From assembly GCA_963804055.1 (NCBI GenBank), contig CAWDOU010000013.1, forward strand, positions 372,001-436,000: 64,000 bases of DNA. Reading direction: 5' to 3'. A program made the position numbers and the translations under genes. How positions within the stretch are numbered: position 1 is the first letter of the stretch; each line of letters starts with the position of its first letter. The notes beneath the pieces were generated by a model. That model was not told the origin of the DNA. It saw only the letters and a list, made by a program, of their open reading frames with translations, and made no database searches. Shown one piece after another: positions 25,672 to 33,592 of this stretch. The DNA comes from Bog-473 sp963804055. Lineage in GTDB: Bacteria; Actinomycetota; Acidimicrobiia; Acidimicrobiales; RAAP-2.

Positions 25672-27075
25672 ACCGGCAGCAGGCTCCATGGTGGGCCGCT
25701 GCCAGGCCGGGGCGTGGGTGCCGATGGGCGAGGTCGGCACCTCCCAGCGGCCCGGCGTGGCCGGCAGGGTGGCCACGGGGCCCAGGTGGTGCAGGCGTCC
25801 GTACGGCGTGTCGCTGCTGACCACGTAGGGGGCGAGGTCGCCGAAGCCGGTCGGCGCGCCGACCGGCACCGGGGCCTCGGTGAACCAGCGGGCCGTCTGA
25901 CACAGCGAGGCGCGCACGTGATAGCTGCCGCCCTCGTGGGCACGGCGCCACAGCGCGGCCATGGTGCCCAGCGCGGCGAGATACCCCGTGGTGTAGTCGC
26001 AGGCCGCGGCCGGGAGCAGCGCGGGGTGGTCCGACCCGCCCTGCCCGACGACGATGCCCGAGACGGTCTGGGCCATCTGCTCCCAGCCCGGGCGGAGATG
26101 CCAGGGCCCGCCGTCGCCGTAGCAATTGATCGTCACGACCACGATGCCCGGCCGCAGCGCCGCCAGCTCCTCGGGCCCGAACCCCCGGCGCGCCAGCGAG
26201 CCGCCGCGATAGCCCTGGGTGAACACGTCCGCCTGCGCCGCCAGCGTGCGCAGGGCCGCGGCGCCGGCGGGATCGTCGAGCTCCAGGCAGCACGAGCGCT
26301 TGCCGTGGCTCGTGTCCATGACGAAGAGCGGGATGTTCTCCAGGCGGGCCGAGTTGACCAGCAGCACCTCGGCGCCGTGCTCGGCCAGCGTGCGGGCGTT
26401 GGTCGGCCCGGCCAGCAGCCGGCTCAGGTCCAGGACGCGCACACCGCCGAGCGGGCGGCGCGGGCCGGGGGGCGCCTCGGGCGCGCTCTCCCCGATCTTC
26501 TCGATGCTGACCCGGCCCAGTGGGGCGATGGCCGCCGCCTGCGGGTGGGCCGCCCACTCGGCGGCCGTGCGCGCCATGGCGCCACAGGTCCCGGCCTCGG
26601 CCAGCGCGTCCTCGAGCGCGGGCGCATCCCAGCGGGCGACCCTTCCGGCCACCACCTCGACGCCGCTGCCCACGTCGCACCCGAGGACATCGCATGTCCG
26701 CGCCGCCAGGTGGGCGAACTGGCCCTGCAGGTGGATGAAGCGGCCGTCGCGGCAGCGGTAGAGCCTGACCAAAGGGCGCTCCCGGCTCATCGGCGCGGGC
26801 GGGAGATCGGCGCCCTCGAGCCGCTGCAGCTGGAAGCCGACCAGCGACGCCCCGGCGTGCGCCCGCGCCACCGTGACCGGTTGGGCCTCGCCGGTGCGCT
26901 CCTCCCACAACAGTGACGCCGCCGCGCCGATGGAACCCAGGACCGAGGCGGCGCACTCCACGACGGGGAAGGGCGTTGCATAGGGCTGTCCGTCGCCCAC
27001 CAGCTCGACGCGATCGGCCAGCGCGGGAGGGAGCCCCACCTCCTGCAGCAGTCCCGTGACCAGGTCCTCGCCCAC
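25666..27075 (-). CDS. CaiB/BaiF family CoA transferase with extra N-terminal region
   Basis: Class III CoA transferase family, moving CoA between carboxylic acids or acting as racemase/epimerase. The usual N-terminal signature, GVRVLDLSRLLAGPTNARTL with GAEVLLVNS, appears only near residue 218 of 469. DVFTQGYRGGSLARRGFG and TINCYGDGGPW then follow as expected. The preceding 215 residues (LLWEERTGEAQPVTVARAH, RLYRCRDGRFIHLQ) resemble the middle or C-terminal part of another CaiB domain, so this looks like a permuted or partly duplicated fusion. The GTG start is tentative, with no clear ribosome-binding site. It is divergent from the amidohydrolase. Confidence 0.75.
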   Translation of the reverse strand: MGEDLVTGLLQEVGLPPALADRVELVGDGQPYATPFPVVECAASVLGSIGAAASLLWEERTGEAQPVTVARAHAGASLVGFQLQRLEGADLPPAPMSRERPLVRLYRCRDGRFIHLQGQFAHLAARTCDVLGCDVGSGVEVVAGRVARWDAPALEDALAEAGTCGAMARTAAEWAAHPQAAAIAPLGRVSIEKIGESAPEAPPGPRRPLGGVRVLDLSRLLAGPTNARTLAEHGAEVLLVNSARLENIPLFVMDTSHGKRSCCLELDDPAGAAALRTLAAQADVFTQGYRGGSLARRGFGPEELAALRPGIVVVTINCYGDGGPWHLRPGWEQMAQTVSGIVVGQGGSDHPALLPAAACDYTTGYLAALGTMAALWRRAHEGGSYHVRASLCQTARWFTEAPVPVGAPTGFGDLAPYVVSSDTPYGRLHHLGPVATLPATPGRWEVPTSPIGTHAPAWQRPTMEPAAGI

Positions 27076-27169
27076 GGCGGCATCGTAGGGCGGCCCCGTG
27101 CCGGGGCCGGCCTGGAATACTGGCCCGGACCACCACGGCACGAGCGGAGTGCCAGAGGAGGGAGAAGAG

Positions 27170-28375
27170 GTGCCGTACTCCCGGGGCCGGATCGTCCATG
27201 ACGCCGACGCCCACATCATGGAGACACCGACCTGGCTGCGGGACCACGCGGAGGCGGCCTACCGGGACCGGCTGCCCGTCCTGCGCTATCCGGGCGGGAA
27301 CGAACTGCGCCAGACCGGCGACCCGGCCGACCAGCAGCGCGACCTCGTGGCGGCGTTCGAACGCCTGGCCGAGCGGCATGCCTCGCCGGAGTACCGGGCG
27401 GACGAGGAGGCGGAGATCATGGCACGCAAGAACTTCGCCGCCACCGGCTCGTTCATCCCCGAGGACCGCGGGCACGCGCTCGACCTGCTGGGGTTCTCGA
27501 GCCAGCTCGTCTTCAACACCTTCCACAACGGGCGGCTGCACGACATGGAGCACGCCGACGCCGACCTGGCCTTCGCCGCCGCCCGCGCCCACAACCGCGG
27601 CATGGTGGAGTTCTGCTCGGTCGACCCGCGCCTGCTGCCGTCCCTCTACGTCCCGCTGGTCGACCCCGAGCGGGCGGTCGCCGCCACCGAGGACACGCTC
27701 GCCCAGGGCGCCGCCGCCCTGCTGATCGCCTCGGGCTGCCCGCCGCGGTTCTCGCCCAGCCACACCGACCTCTTCGGCGTGTGGGCCCGGGCCGAGGAGG
27801 CCGGCATCCCCGTGGTGTTCCACGTGGGCGGCACCGGGACCCTGGTCGATCCCAACTACTTCGTCAACGGCAAGCCCGTGCCGCCCGACTTCCACGGTGG
27901 CGAGGAGAACTTCCGCTCCGTCGACTACATGGGCATCCCGGTGCCGCCGGCGCAGACGTTGGCCACGCTCATCTTCGACGGCGTGCTCGAGGCCTTCCCC
28001 GGCCTGCGCATCGGCGTCATTGAGCAGGGCGCCATCTGGGTGCCGTCCTGGCTGCGCCAGATGGAGTCCGCCTTCGAGGCCTTCCAGCGCCACGAGGAAC
28101 GCCTGCAGGCGCTGTCCCTCCGTCCGAGCGACTACGTGCACCGCCAGTGCCGCTTCACGCCCTACCCGACCGAGGATGTGGGCTGGATTGTGGAGCAGGC
28201 CGGCGCCGATCTCGTCCTGTTCTCCTCCGACTACCCCCACGTGGAGGGCGGGCGCAAACCGCTGGAGCGCTTCGAGGCCTCGCTGGGCGACGCCGACGCC
28301 GAGGTGCGCCGCCAGTTCTACGCCGACAACTTCCTCTTCCTCATGGGCAGCGCCGGCGCCGGGCTGGCGGCCTGA
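27170..28375 (+). CDS. Amidohydrolase-2 family metal-dependent hydrolase
   Basis: TIM-barrel metal hydrolase related to ACMSD-like decarboxylases and hydrolases, 401 residues. The metal-site strand one reads RIVHDADAHIMETP, later ligands fall in VVFHVGGTG and the final LVLFSSDYPHVEG, all typical for the group. Members often accompany aromatic or steroid catabolism, and this one is divergent from the CaiB-type gene, in line with such a role; the substrate is not known. The GTG start is supported by GAGGAGGGAG about eight bases upstream; an ORF extension further upstream has no matching sequence. Confidence 0.82.
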   Translation: MPYSRGRIVHDADAHIMETPTWLRDHAEAAYRDRLPVLRYPGGNELRQTGDPADQQRDLVAAFERLAERHASPEYRADEEAEIMARKNFAATGSFIPEDRGHALDLLGFSSQLVFNTFHNGRLHDMEHADADLAFAAARAHNRGMVEFCSVDPRLLPSLYVPLVDPERAVAATEDTLAQGAAALLIASGCPPRFSPSHTDLFGVWARAEEAGIPVVFHVGGTGTLVDPNYFVNGKPVPPDFHGGEENFRSVDYMGIPVPPAQTLATLIFDGVLEAFPGLRIGVIEQGAIWVPSWLRQMESAFEAFQRHEERLQALSLRPSDYVHRQCRFTPYPTEDVGWIVEQAGADLVLFSSDYPHVEGGRKPLERFEASLGDADAEVRRQFYADNFLFLMGSAGAGLAA

Positions 28376-28413
28376 ACCGTGCGCCGCCGCCTGCGCGCCC
28401 GCGCGCCGCGCGG

Positions 28414-28638
28414 TCAGGCCGGGCTGTGCCGGGGTGAGGGTGACGTCACCACCGGCCCCCGGGAGGTGCAGTCCACCGACGGGTAGTCGCACATCGTCTT
28501 CTGCAGCCACGGCTGCAACTGGGCGATCTGCTCGGGAGGGCTGTGCGCCGGCACGACCCCGATGCCGCCGATGAGGAACAGGCACACGCCCAGGAGCACG
28601 CCGCCACCGAACAGCTTGAGCCTCTTGCGAGCGTCCAC
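28414..28638 (-). CDS. Small single-pass membrane protein, unknown function
   Basis: Unrecognised 74-residue protein. It opens with a short basic stretch (DARKRLKLF), then one membrane helix (GGGVLLGVCLFLIGGIGVV), then about 40 residues likely outside the membrane with two cysteines (TMCDYPSVDCTS) that could form a disulfide. The GTG start is chosen because GGAAGGACGAGG precedes it directly. It is divergent from msrB. Confidence 0.6.
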   Translation of the reverse strand: MDARKRLKLFGGGVLLGVCLFLIGGIGVVPAHSPPEQIAQLQPWLQKTMCDYPSVDCTSRGPVVTSPSPRHSPA

Positions 28639-28733
28639 CCTCGTCCTTCCGCATCCCCGGTGTTCCACTCATAAGTTGTTCCAGATTTGTCAGAATCCAA
28701 ACCTCCCTCCCCGGGCGCCGAGAAAGGTCGACC

Positions 28734-29162
28734 ATGTTCACCCGCAAGTCACGTGGCACAGACACGGCCTTCGAGGTCACCAAGACCGAGGAGGAGTGGA
28801 AGGACGCGCTCCCCGCTGATCGCTACGCCGTCCTGCGCCGGGCCGGCACCGAGCCACCGTGGTCGGGCGAGCTGCTGCACGTCGATGGTGCGGGCGTCTT
28901 CCGCTGCGCCGGCTGCGGCGCCGAGCTCTTCGACACCGACGCCAAGTTCGAGTCCGGCACCGGCTGGCCGAGCTTCGACCGGGCCCGCGCCGCCGGCACC
29001 GTCCTCGAGCGCAAGGAGCGCAGCTTCGGCATGGCGCGCACCGAGATCCTGTGCGCCCGGTGCGGTGGCCATCTGGGACACGTCTTCCCGGATGGACCCA
29101 CCGACACCGGACAGCGCTACTGCGTCAACTCGCTGTCGCTGACCTACGAGCCCGAGGGCTGA
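28734..29162 (+). CDS. msrB: Peptide-methionine (R)-S-oxide reductase
   Basis: Repairs oxidised methionine (R-sulfoxide) in proteins using thioredoxin. The 142 residues show both zinc C-x2-C pairs (Cys58/61 in FRCAGCGAELF and Cys107/110 in LCARCGGHLGHVF) and the catalytic Cys130 in RYCVNSLSLTY. The SGTGWPSFDRA substrate loop is intact. The usual resolving cysteine seems to be absent, as in the one-cysteine members. The ATG start begins at the expected place. Confidence 0.95.
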   Translation: MFTRKSRGTDTAFEVTKTEEEWKDALPADRYAVLRRAGTEPPWSGELLHVDGAGVFRCAGCGAELFDTDAKFESGTGWPSFDRARAAGTVLERKERSFGMARTEILCARCGGHLGHVFPDGPTDTGQRYCVNSLSLTYEPEG

Positions 29163-29169
29163 GCGTCCC

Positions 29170-29352
29170 TCAGGTCGAGGGGCCCGCAGCGCGCCGGCGG
29201 GCGCGGGCGCGCCACACCGCCGCGCCAGCGCAGGCGACCGCGCCCACGGTGGCTCCCGTGGCCACGGTCGGAACCGCCGTGGCGCGCGCCATCATGTCCG
29301 CCAAGTGCACCGCCAGCGCGGGCCATGCGGGCATGGTGATCAGCCAGGGCAC
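29170..29352 (-). CDS. Possible small membrane protein downstream of ssb
   Basis: A 60-residue reading with an Ala/Val/Gly-rich hydrophobic stretch (AVPTVATGATVGAVACAGAA) followed by a basic tail (WRARARRRAAGPST), fitting a single-pass membrane protein. Its GTG lies four bases after the ssb stop and a GAGG lies about ten bases upstream, so translation coupled to ssb is plausible. No family is recognised and the frame may be spurious. Confidence 0.4.
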   Translation of the reverse strand: MPWLITMPAWPALAVHLADMMARATAVPTVATGATVGAVACAGAAVWRARARRRAAGPST

Positions 29353-29356
29353 CCGC

Positions 29357-29773
29357 TCAGGCCTCGACGGCCAGGGCCTCGGCCCCGTCGCCATTGCCCT
29401 CCGAGGCCGAGGCGTGCCGCTCCACCTTGTGCACCTCGGCGGTGGCGAAGCGCAGGCTGGCCCCCACCTCGTCCGCCGTGATCTCGACCTTGGATCGATG
29501 CTCCCCCTCCTCGGTCTCCCAGGTCCTGTGCTCGAGGCGACCGGTGACGACGACCCGCATGCCCTTGGTCAGGCTCAGGGCCACGTTCTCGGCCAGATCA
29601 CGCCAGCAGACGACGTCGAAGAACGACGTCGACTCCTGCCATTCCTGGGTGGCGCGGTCCTGCCAGCGCCGGTTCACGGCCACGCCGAGCTGCGCTGTGG
29701 CCTGCCCCTCGCGCGTGTAGCGGATCTCAGGTTCACGGGTCAGGTTCCCGGTGATCGTCGTGGTGTTGGCCAT
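29357..29773 (-). CDS. ssb: Single-stranded DNA-binding protein, tail-less form
   Basis: OB-fold single-stranded DNA-binding protein, 138 residues. The fold is clear: NTTTITGNLTREPEIRYT, LGVAVNRRWQD, SFFDVVCWRDLAENVALSL, and KGMRVVVTGRLEHRTWE. The C-terminus ends in EGNGDGAEALAVEA and lacks the acidic DDDIPF-type tip that recruits partner proteins, so this is likely a secondary SSB paralogue (SsbB-like, transformation or repair) and not the replication copy. The second ATG is taken as the start because GAGG sits seven bases before it. Confidence 0.9.
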   Translation of the reverse strand: MANTTTITGNLTREPEIRYTREGQATAQLGVAVNRRWQDRATQEWQESTSFFDVVCWRDLAENVALSLTKGMRVVVTGRLEHRTWETEEGEHRSKVEITADEVGASLRFATAEVHKVERHASASEGNGDGAEALAVEA

Positions 29774-29910
29774 GTGCATCCTCGCTTTCGTGGACGCCCT
29801 CCGTCCGAGGGCGCGCCCAGCGTGACGGCCTCTCCTCGACGCGAACCTTGCTGAAAACCTCGCCGGGCCGATTTTTCCGGTCCAGGGGGCCGGGACGACG
29901 AGTCCATCGC

Positions 29911-30135
29911 CTACGACTTGGACTTCATCCCCAGGGTGCGCAGGATGAAGGCGCCGAAGCGCCCGGGCGGCTTCGCCTGCCCGTGGTGGTCGGCGGAATG
30001 CCCGTAGCGCGATCCGTAGACGTCGGCGGAGCCCCCGGTGAGGCCGGGTGCGGGCAACGAGTTGGGCTCTTCGTACTTCGGCACCTTGGACAACCGTCGC
30101 TTCGGCTTCCTGGGCTTGTCGCCTGCGCTCCCCAT
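29911..30135 (-). CDS. Small basic hypothetical protein
   Basis: Unrecognised 74-residue soluble protein rich in Lys, Arg, Pro and Gly (KPRKPKRRLSKVPKYEEP, then GRFGAFILRTLGMKSKS). The C-terminal amphipathic FGAFILRTLG could be a helix. The ATG start has no obvious ribosome-binding site, and coding status rests only on length and composition. It is divergent from the lipoprotein gene at 30210. Confidence 0.45.
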   Translation of the reverse strand: MGSAGDKPRKPKRRLSKVPKYEEPNSLPAPGLTGGSADVYGSRYGHSADHHGQAKPPGRFGAFILRTLGMKSKS

Positions 30136-30209
30136 CGCATCAGTCTGGCCCAGATGGCCGCGGCGCTGCGTCGCCACGCCCCGTCGGGTCTGTGCCAGCA
30201 TGCGGGGCC

Positions 30210-30935
30210 ATGCTCGTGCACTCCCCGTGCCGCCGCCTGGCGCCGCCGGCCGTCGTGACCGTGCTGGCCGTGCTGGCCGTGGCGCTGTCGGGTTGTGGCG
30301 CCTCGGGAGGGCCAACGGCACACGCCGGCGCGGGCGCGGGGCACACCACGACCACGTCCACGACCGCCGCACGCGGCTCGACGACGACCACGGCCGTCCC
30401 CGTCACCACGACGAGCGCTCCGGGCCCACAGGAGTTGTCCTTCTCTCCCTTCACGGCCTCGGGCGCGATCGCCCAGGGCCTCCAGGTCACCCAGCAGGTG
30501 TCGGGCCACTGCACGAGCCCGGGTGTGGCGGGAGCGTCCTCCTACCGGTGCAAGGCGGAGCCCGGCGACGTCTCCTACGACCCCTGCTTCGCCCCTCCCC
30601 TGGCCACCAGTGGGCCGCTGCTCTGCGTGCCCGACCCGACCGTGACCGACGTCACCCGGTTCGTAGTCGGCGCACTGGCCCCGGCCTCGAACGCGGCCCC
30701 GCAGAAGAGCGTCTGGGCCGTTCGCCTCCAGAACGGGGAGATCTGCGTGCACGTGGTCGCGGCATGGGCGGGCGGGCGGGGGCCCTACGCCTGTCCCACG
30801 CCGAGCGCGGCCGACGCGGTGGCCGACTGCCATGCGCCCGTCAGGACGGCACAGGGGTGGAGCATGGAGTGTCAGGCCACGCAGAGCGCCTCGAGCGCCT
30901 TCGACCCGGTTCTCGTCGTCGACGTCTGGGACTGA
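30210..30935 (+). CDS. Secreted lipoprotein, unknown function
   Basis: Unrecognised 241-residue protein with a clear lipoprotein signal peptide: a basic start, a hydrophobic core (PAVVTVLAVLAVAL) and the lipobox LSGC. A Thr/Ser/Ala-rich linker of about 45 residues follows, then a folded domain containing five or more cysteines (VSGHCTSPGV, SYRCKAEPG, YDPCFAPPL), which suggests disulfides outside the membrane. The ATG start fits the signal sequence. It converges with the ftsEX operon. Confidence 0.75.
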   Translation: MLVHSPCRRLAPPAVVTVLAVLAVALSGCGASGGPTAHAGAGAGHTTTTSTTAARGSTTTTAVPVTTTSAPGPQELSFSPFTASGAIAQGLQVTQQVSGHCTSPGVAGASSYRCKAEPGDVSYDPCFAPPLATSGPLLCVPDPTVTDVTRFVVGALAPASNAAPQKSVWAVRLQNGEICVHVVAAWAGGRGPYACPTPSAADAVADCHAPVRTAQGWSMECQATQSASSAFDPVLVVDVWD

Positions 30936-30945
30936 GAGCAGCGCC

Positions 30946-30981
30946 CACGTGCACACGCACGTGCACGCGCACGCGCACGCG
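30946..30981. repeat. 36-base strictly alternating pyrimidine-purine tract
   Basis: Every step from 30946 to 30981 alternates pyrimidine and purine, made of CA, CG and TG dinucleotides, ending where GA breaks it. Such tracts favour left-handed Z-DNA under negative supercoiling. It lies between the convergent ends of the lipoprotein gene and the small membrane protein gene. Confidence 0.7.
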
Positions 30982-30989
30982 ACGGGCGC

Positions 30990-31265
30990 CTAACCCCGGC
31001 CGCTGCGCAACAAGCGACCGCCTATGACATAGAGGCTCAGCCCGATGACGAGTGCGCCCAGGATGACCCAGCGGACGACGGCGGTCTCGGCGGACGTGGG
31101 CGACCCGTTCGAGCTGATCTCGGCGAAGCCGCCCCCGATGACCAGCGCGACGAAGGCCACGATGAGGCAGACCAGCGATCCCTTCCACGCGTTGTTGCAG
31201 AAGAAGCGGGACTGCGAAAGGTCGGGCTTCGAGCCGTTCGCGGCTGGATCCCGCGCGCCCGCCAC
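30990..31265 (-). CDS. Small two-helix membrane protein downstream of ftsX
   Basis: Unrecognised 91-residue protein with two predicted membrane helices (GSLVCLIVAFVALVIGGGFA and VVRWVILGALVIGLSLYVIG) separated by a short polar loop and ended by a basic tail (GGRLLRSGRG). The GTG start lies four bases after the ftsX stop, so it is the third gene of the ftsEX operon, where smpB is found in many actinobacteria. A divisome-related role is only a guess from position. Confidence 0.65.
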   Translation of the reverse strand: MAGARDPAANGSKPDLSQSRFFCNNAWKGSLVCLIVAFVALVIGGGFAEISSNGSPTSAETAVVRWVILGALVIGLSLYVIGGRLLRSGRG

Positions 31266-31269
31266 GCCG

Positions 31270-32157
31270 TCAGACGTCGAGGAAGCGTCGGATCGCGATG
31301 GCGGAGCCGATGGACCCGATCGCCATGCCGACGATGACCACGACGACGTTGGTCAGCAGGACCTCGGACCCGGACATGTGCATCGCCGTGAAGATGTTGC
31401 TCGATGTCTTCCCACCACCCTCGTGGTTGATGAAGAGGTAGACGAAATAGACCACGACGGCGGCCAGGAGCGAACCGATCAGGCCCTGGAGGAGACCTTC
31501 GGACATGAAGGGGATGCGGATGAACCAGTTGGTGGCTCCGACCAGCTTCATCACGGAGACCTCGCGCCGCCGGGCAAAGATGGCCATGCGGATGGTGTTG
31601 AGGATCAGGACCGCCGCCGAGACGATCAGGACGATGGCAACGGCCAGGCACACCCATTTCGAGACGTTGATCACCGTCTCCTCGTTGTGAATGGTCTGCT
31701 GGGGCTCGGTCACGGACAAGACGCCGGCTGTACCGCTGAACGTGTGGACGACCTGGGCGGCGTCAGTCAGCGCAACGGGGGTGCACCAGTACGAGGTCGG
31801 CATTTCGGCCTCGGTCGTGGCCTGGAAGACGTCGGAAGGCAGCAGCCGGCGGGCCTCGGAGAAGTTGCGCGCCTTGTTCCAGTACGCGCACGGCTGCACG
31901 ACGTAGTTGAGCTGGGACAGCTCGGTGCCGACGGCGGAGATCTCCTGGGCGTTGGCATTGGGCTCCATCCAGACGGTGACCTGGGTGCCCCGCTCGAGCG
32001 TCCCGGTGGCGTTGGCCGAGCCCTGCCGCAGAAGCAGCGCGGCGCCGACGAGTGACAGCGAGACGGCAACCGTCAACACGGCGGCGATGGTCATGAGGCG
32101 ATTGCGCCACAGGTTCGACGCCGTCTCGCGGACGACATAGTCAACCGAAACCGCCAC
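31270..32157 (-). CDS. ftsX: Cell division protein FtsX
   Basis: Membrane partner of FtsE; together they transmit ATP-driven conformational change across the membrane to peptidoglycan hydrolases at the division site. The 295 residues show the four-helix FtsX plan: N-terminal helix (LMTIAAVLTVAVSLSLVGAA), a large extracellular domain of about 120 residues, then three C-terminal helices with the cytoplasmic IFARRREVSVMKLVGATNWF loop. A pair of cysteines in the extracellular part (QPCAYW, YWCTP) may be disulfide bonded. The GTG start is one base past the ftsE stop. Confidence 0.93.
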   Translation of the reverse strand: MAVSVDYVVRETASNLWRNRLMTIAAVLTVAVSLSLVGAALLLRQGSANATGTLERGTQVTVWMEPNANAQEISAVGTELSQLNYVVQPCAYWNKARNFSEARRLLPSDVFQATTEAEMPTSYWCTPVALTDAAQVVHTFSGTAGVLSVTEPQQTIHNEETVINVSKWVCLAVAIVLIVSAAVLILNTIRMAIFARRREVSVMKLVGATNWFIRIPFMSEGLLQGLIGSLLAAVVVYFVYLFINHEGGGKTSSNIFTAMHMSGSEVLLTNVVVVIVGMAIGSIGSAIAIRRFLDV

Positions 32158-32158
32158 G

Positions 32159-32866
32159 TCAGACCGCTTGCTGTCCCGAGCCGCCGTCGAAGCCGTACAC
32201 GCCACGCGCCTGGTCGCGCACCATGCGACCGTTGCTGAGCTCAATCACGCGTCGGCGCATTTTGTCGACCAGGACCTCGTCGTGCGTGGCCACCACCACG
32301 GTCGTCCCGGTGCGGTTGATGCGGTCGAGCAGCTGCATGATGCCCTGGCTCGTCTGGGGGTCGAGGTTTCCCGTGGGCTCGTCGGCCAGCAGGATCAGCG
32401 GCCGGTTGACGAAGGCGCGGGCCACCGCCACCCGCTGCTGCTCCCCGCCCGAGAGCTCGCCGGGCAGGTTGTCCCGCTTGTTGGCCAGTCCGACCAGGTC
32501 CAGGACCTGAGGAACCTGGTTGGCCACGACGTGGCGGGGCCGGCCGATGACCTCGAGGGCGAAGGCGACGTTCTCGAAGACGGTCTTGTTGGGGAGGAGC
32601 CGGAAGTCCTGGAACACGCAGCCGATGTTGCGGCGGAGGTACGGCACCCGCCATTTCGGCAACTCCACGATGTTGCGGCCGGCCTCGAAGATCTGGCCCG
32701 TGTCGGGGAGCTCCTCGCGCAGGAGGAGGCGGATGAAGGTCGTCTTGCCGGAGCCGGACGCGCCGACCAGGAAGACGAACTCACCCTTCTCGATCTCGAC
32801 GGTGATGTCGCGCAGAGCGACCGTCGAGCCCTTATAGGTCTTGGTGATGTTTTCGAATTGGATCAT
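32159..32866 (-). CDS. ftsE: Cell division ATP-binding protein FtsE
   Basis: ABC-type ATPase that drives FtsX during division. The 235 residues carry Walker A GASGSGKT (35-42), the Q-loop CVFQDFRLLPNKTVFENVAF, signature ELSGGEQQRVAVARA, Walker B LILLADEPTGNLDP and the H-loop VVATHDEVLV. The ATG start, MIQFENITKTYKGS, matches the family; the longer upstream reading has no counterpart. It is preceded by a 700-base gene-free region and followed directly by ftsX. Confidence 0.95.
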   Translation of the reverse strand: MIQFENITKTYKGSTVALRDITVEIEKGEFVFLVGASGSGKTTFIRLLLREELPDTGQIFEAGRNIVELPKWRVPYLRRNIGCVFQDFRLLPNKTVFENVAFALEVIGRPRHVVANQVPQVLDLVGLANKRDNLPGELSGGEQQRVAVARAFVNRPLILLADEPTGNLDPQTSQGIMQLLDRINRTGTTVVVATHDEVLVDKMRRRVIELSNGRMVRDQARGVYGFDGGSGQQAV

Positions 32867-33592
32867 CGGCAGGAGAGGTGTCGCCCCAGCCGGCGCAGGC
32901 GGGGCACTTCGCAATCCTAACGACTCCGCATTGCGGTTTCGGGTCATGGGCTCCGGCGCAGGTCACAGGGCCCTGCCGTGCGGATCCTCCGCGTGGACGG
33001 CCACGTCGGGTTTCCTCGCCACCCGCTCCCCGGCACGCGGCCCTCAGTCGGCCACGGCCACCCGCGGCGCGCACACCCGTCCACCGTCCCCGCACCGGCG
33101 CTCACCGTCCCTGCACCGCGCCCACCGGCTCACGCGGGACGCACGCGGGACGCACGCGGGACGATGACGTCCGGCGGACCTCCGGCCACGGCAACGACGG
33201 ACACCTGGTATGTCGATCGACGTCGCCGCAGGTCATGGCGGTCGACTGCCCCGGCAGCCCGGCCGCCGCAACGCAGCCGGCCCCGTCCACGCTCCCCGTC
33301 AACGACGAGTGGCCGTCGCCGCCTCGCGGTGCCGGCCCCGCCGGAGGGTGCATCGGTGCGGCCGTGACTCGTCGGCCGCCACGCGCCCCACGTCCGTCAC
33401 GGTTCCGCCGTCACGCTCTGCGATCCGGCGTGGTCGCCCGAGACCACCGGGAGATCACGCGTGCGCGTCATGCGGGAACCGGAGCGATGAGCACGATCGC
33501 AGAGCGACCCCCCGCCCGCGCCGGTATGTATGTCTGTGCCGCCGCACCGGCGTGACACGACGTGGACGCCGGCCCCGGAGCGCGACGCCCAG
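32867..33592. other. Gene-free stretch between prfB and ftsE
   Basis: About 725 bases with no convincing coding frame on either strand: available frames are Pro/Arg/Thr-rich shadows without ribosome-binding sites. It contains a threefold 11-base tandem repeat at 33131. In many actinobacteria prfB and ftsE are close neighbours, so an insertion or decayed gene is possible. The ftsE promoter should lie at its left end. I see no tRNA or tmRNA. Confidence 0.5.
33131..33163. repeat. Three exact 11-base tandem repeats
   Basis: CACGCGGGACG occurs three times head to tail without change inside the gene-free stretch upstream of ftsE. Polymerase slippage is the simplest origin; a repeated protein-binding site is possible but unsupported. 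Confidence 0.8.

Noticed and set aside
24830..28783. 1317-codon minus-strand open frame
   Set aside because: It spans parts of four recognisable genes in other frames and shows no family motif; a GC-skewed shadow.
33131..33163. Iteron-type replication or plasmid origin
   Set aside because: Only three 11-base repeats, no AT-rich zone and no replication gene adjacent.
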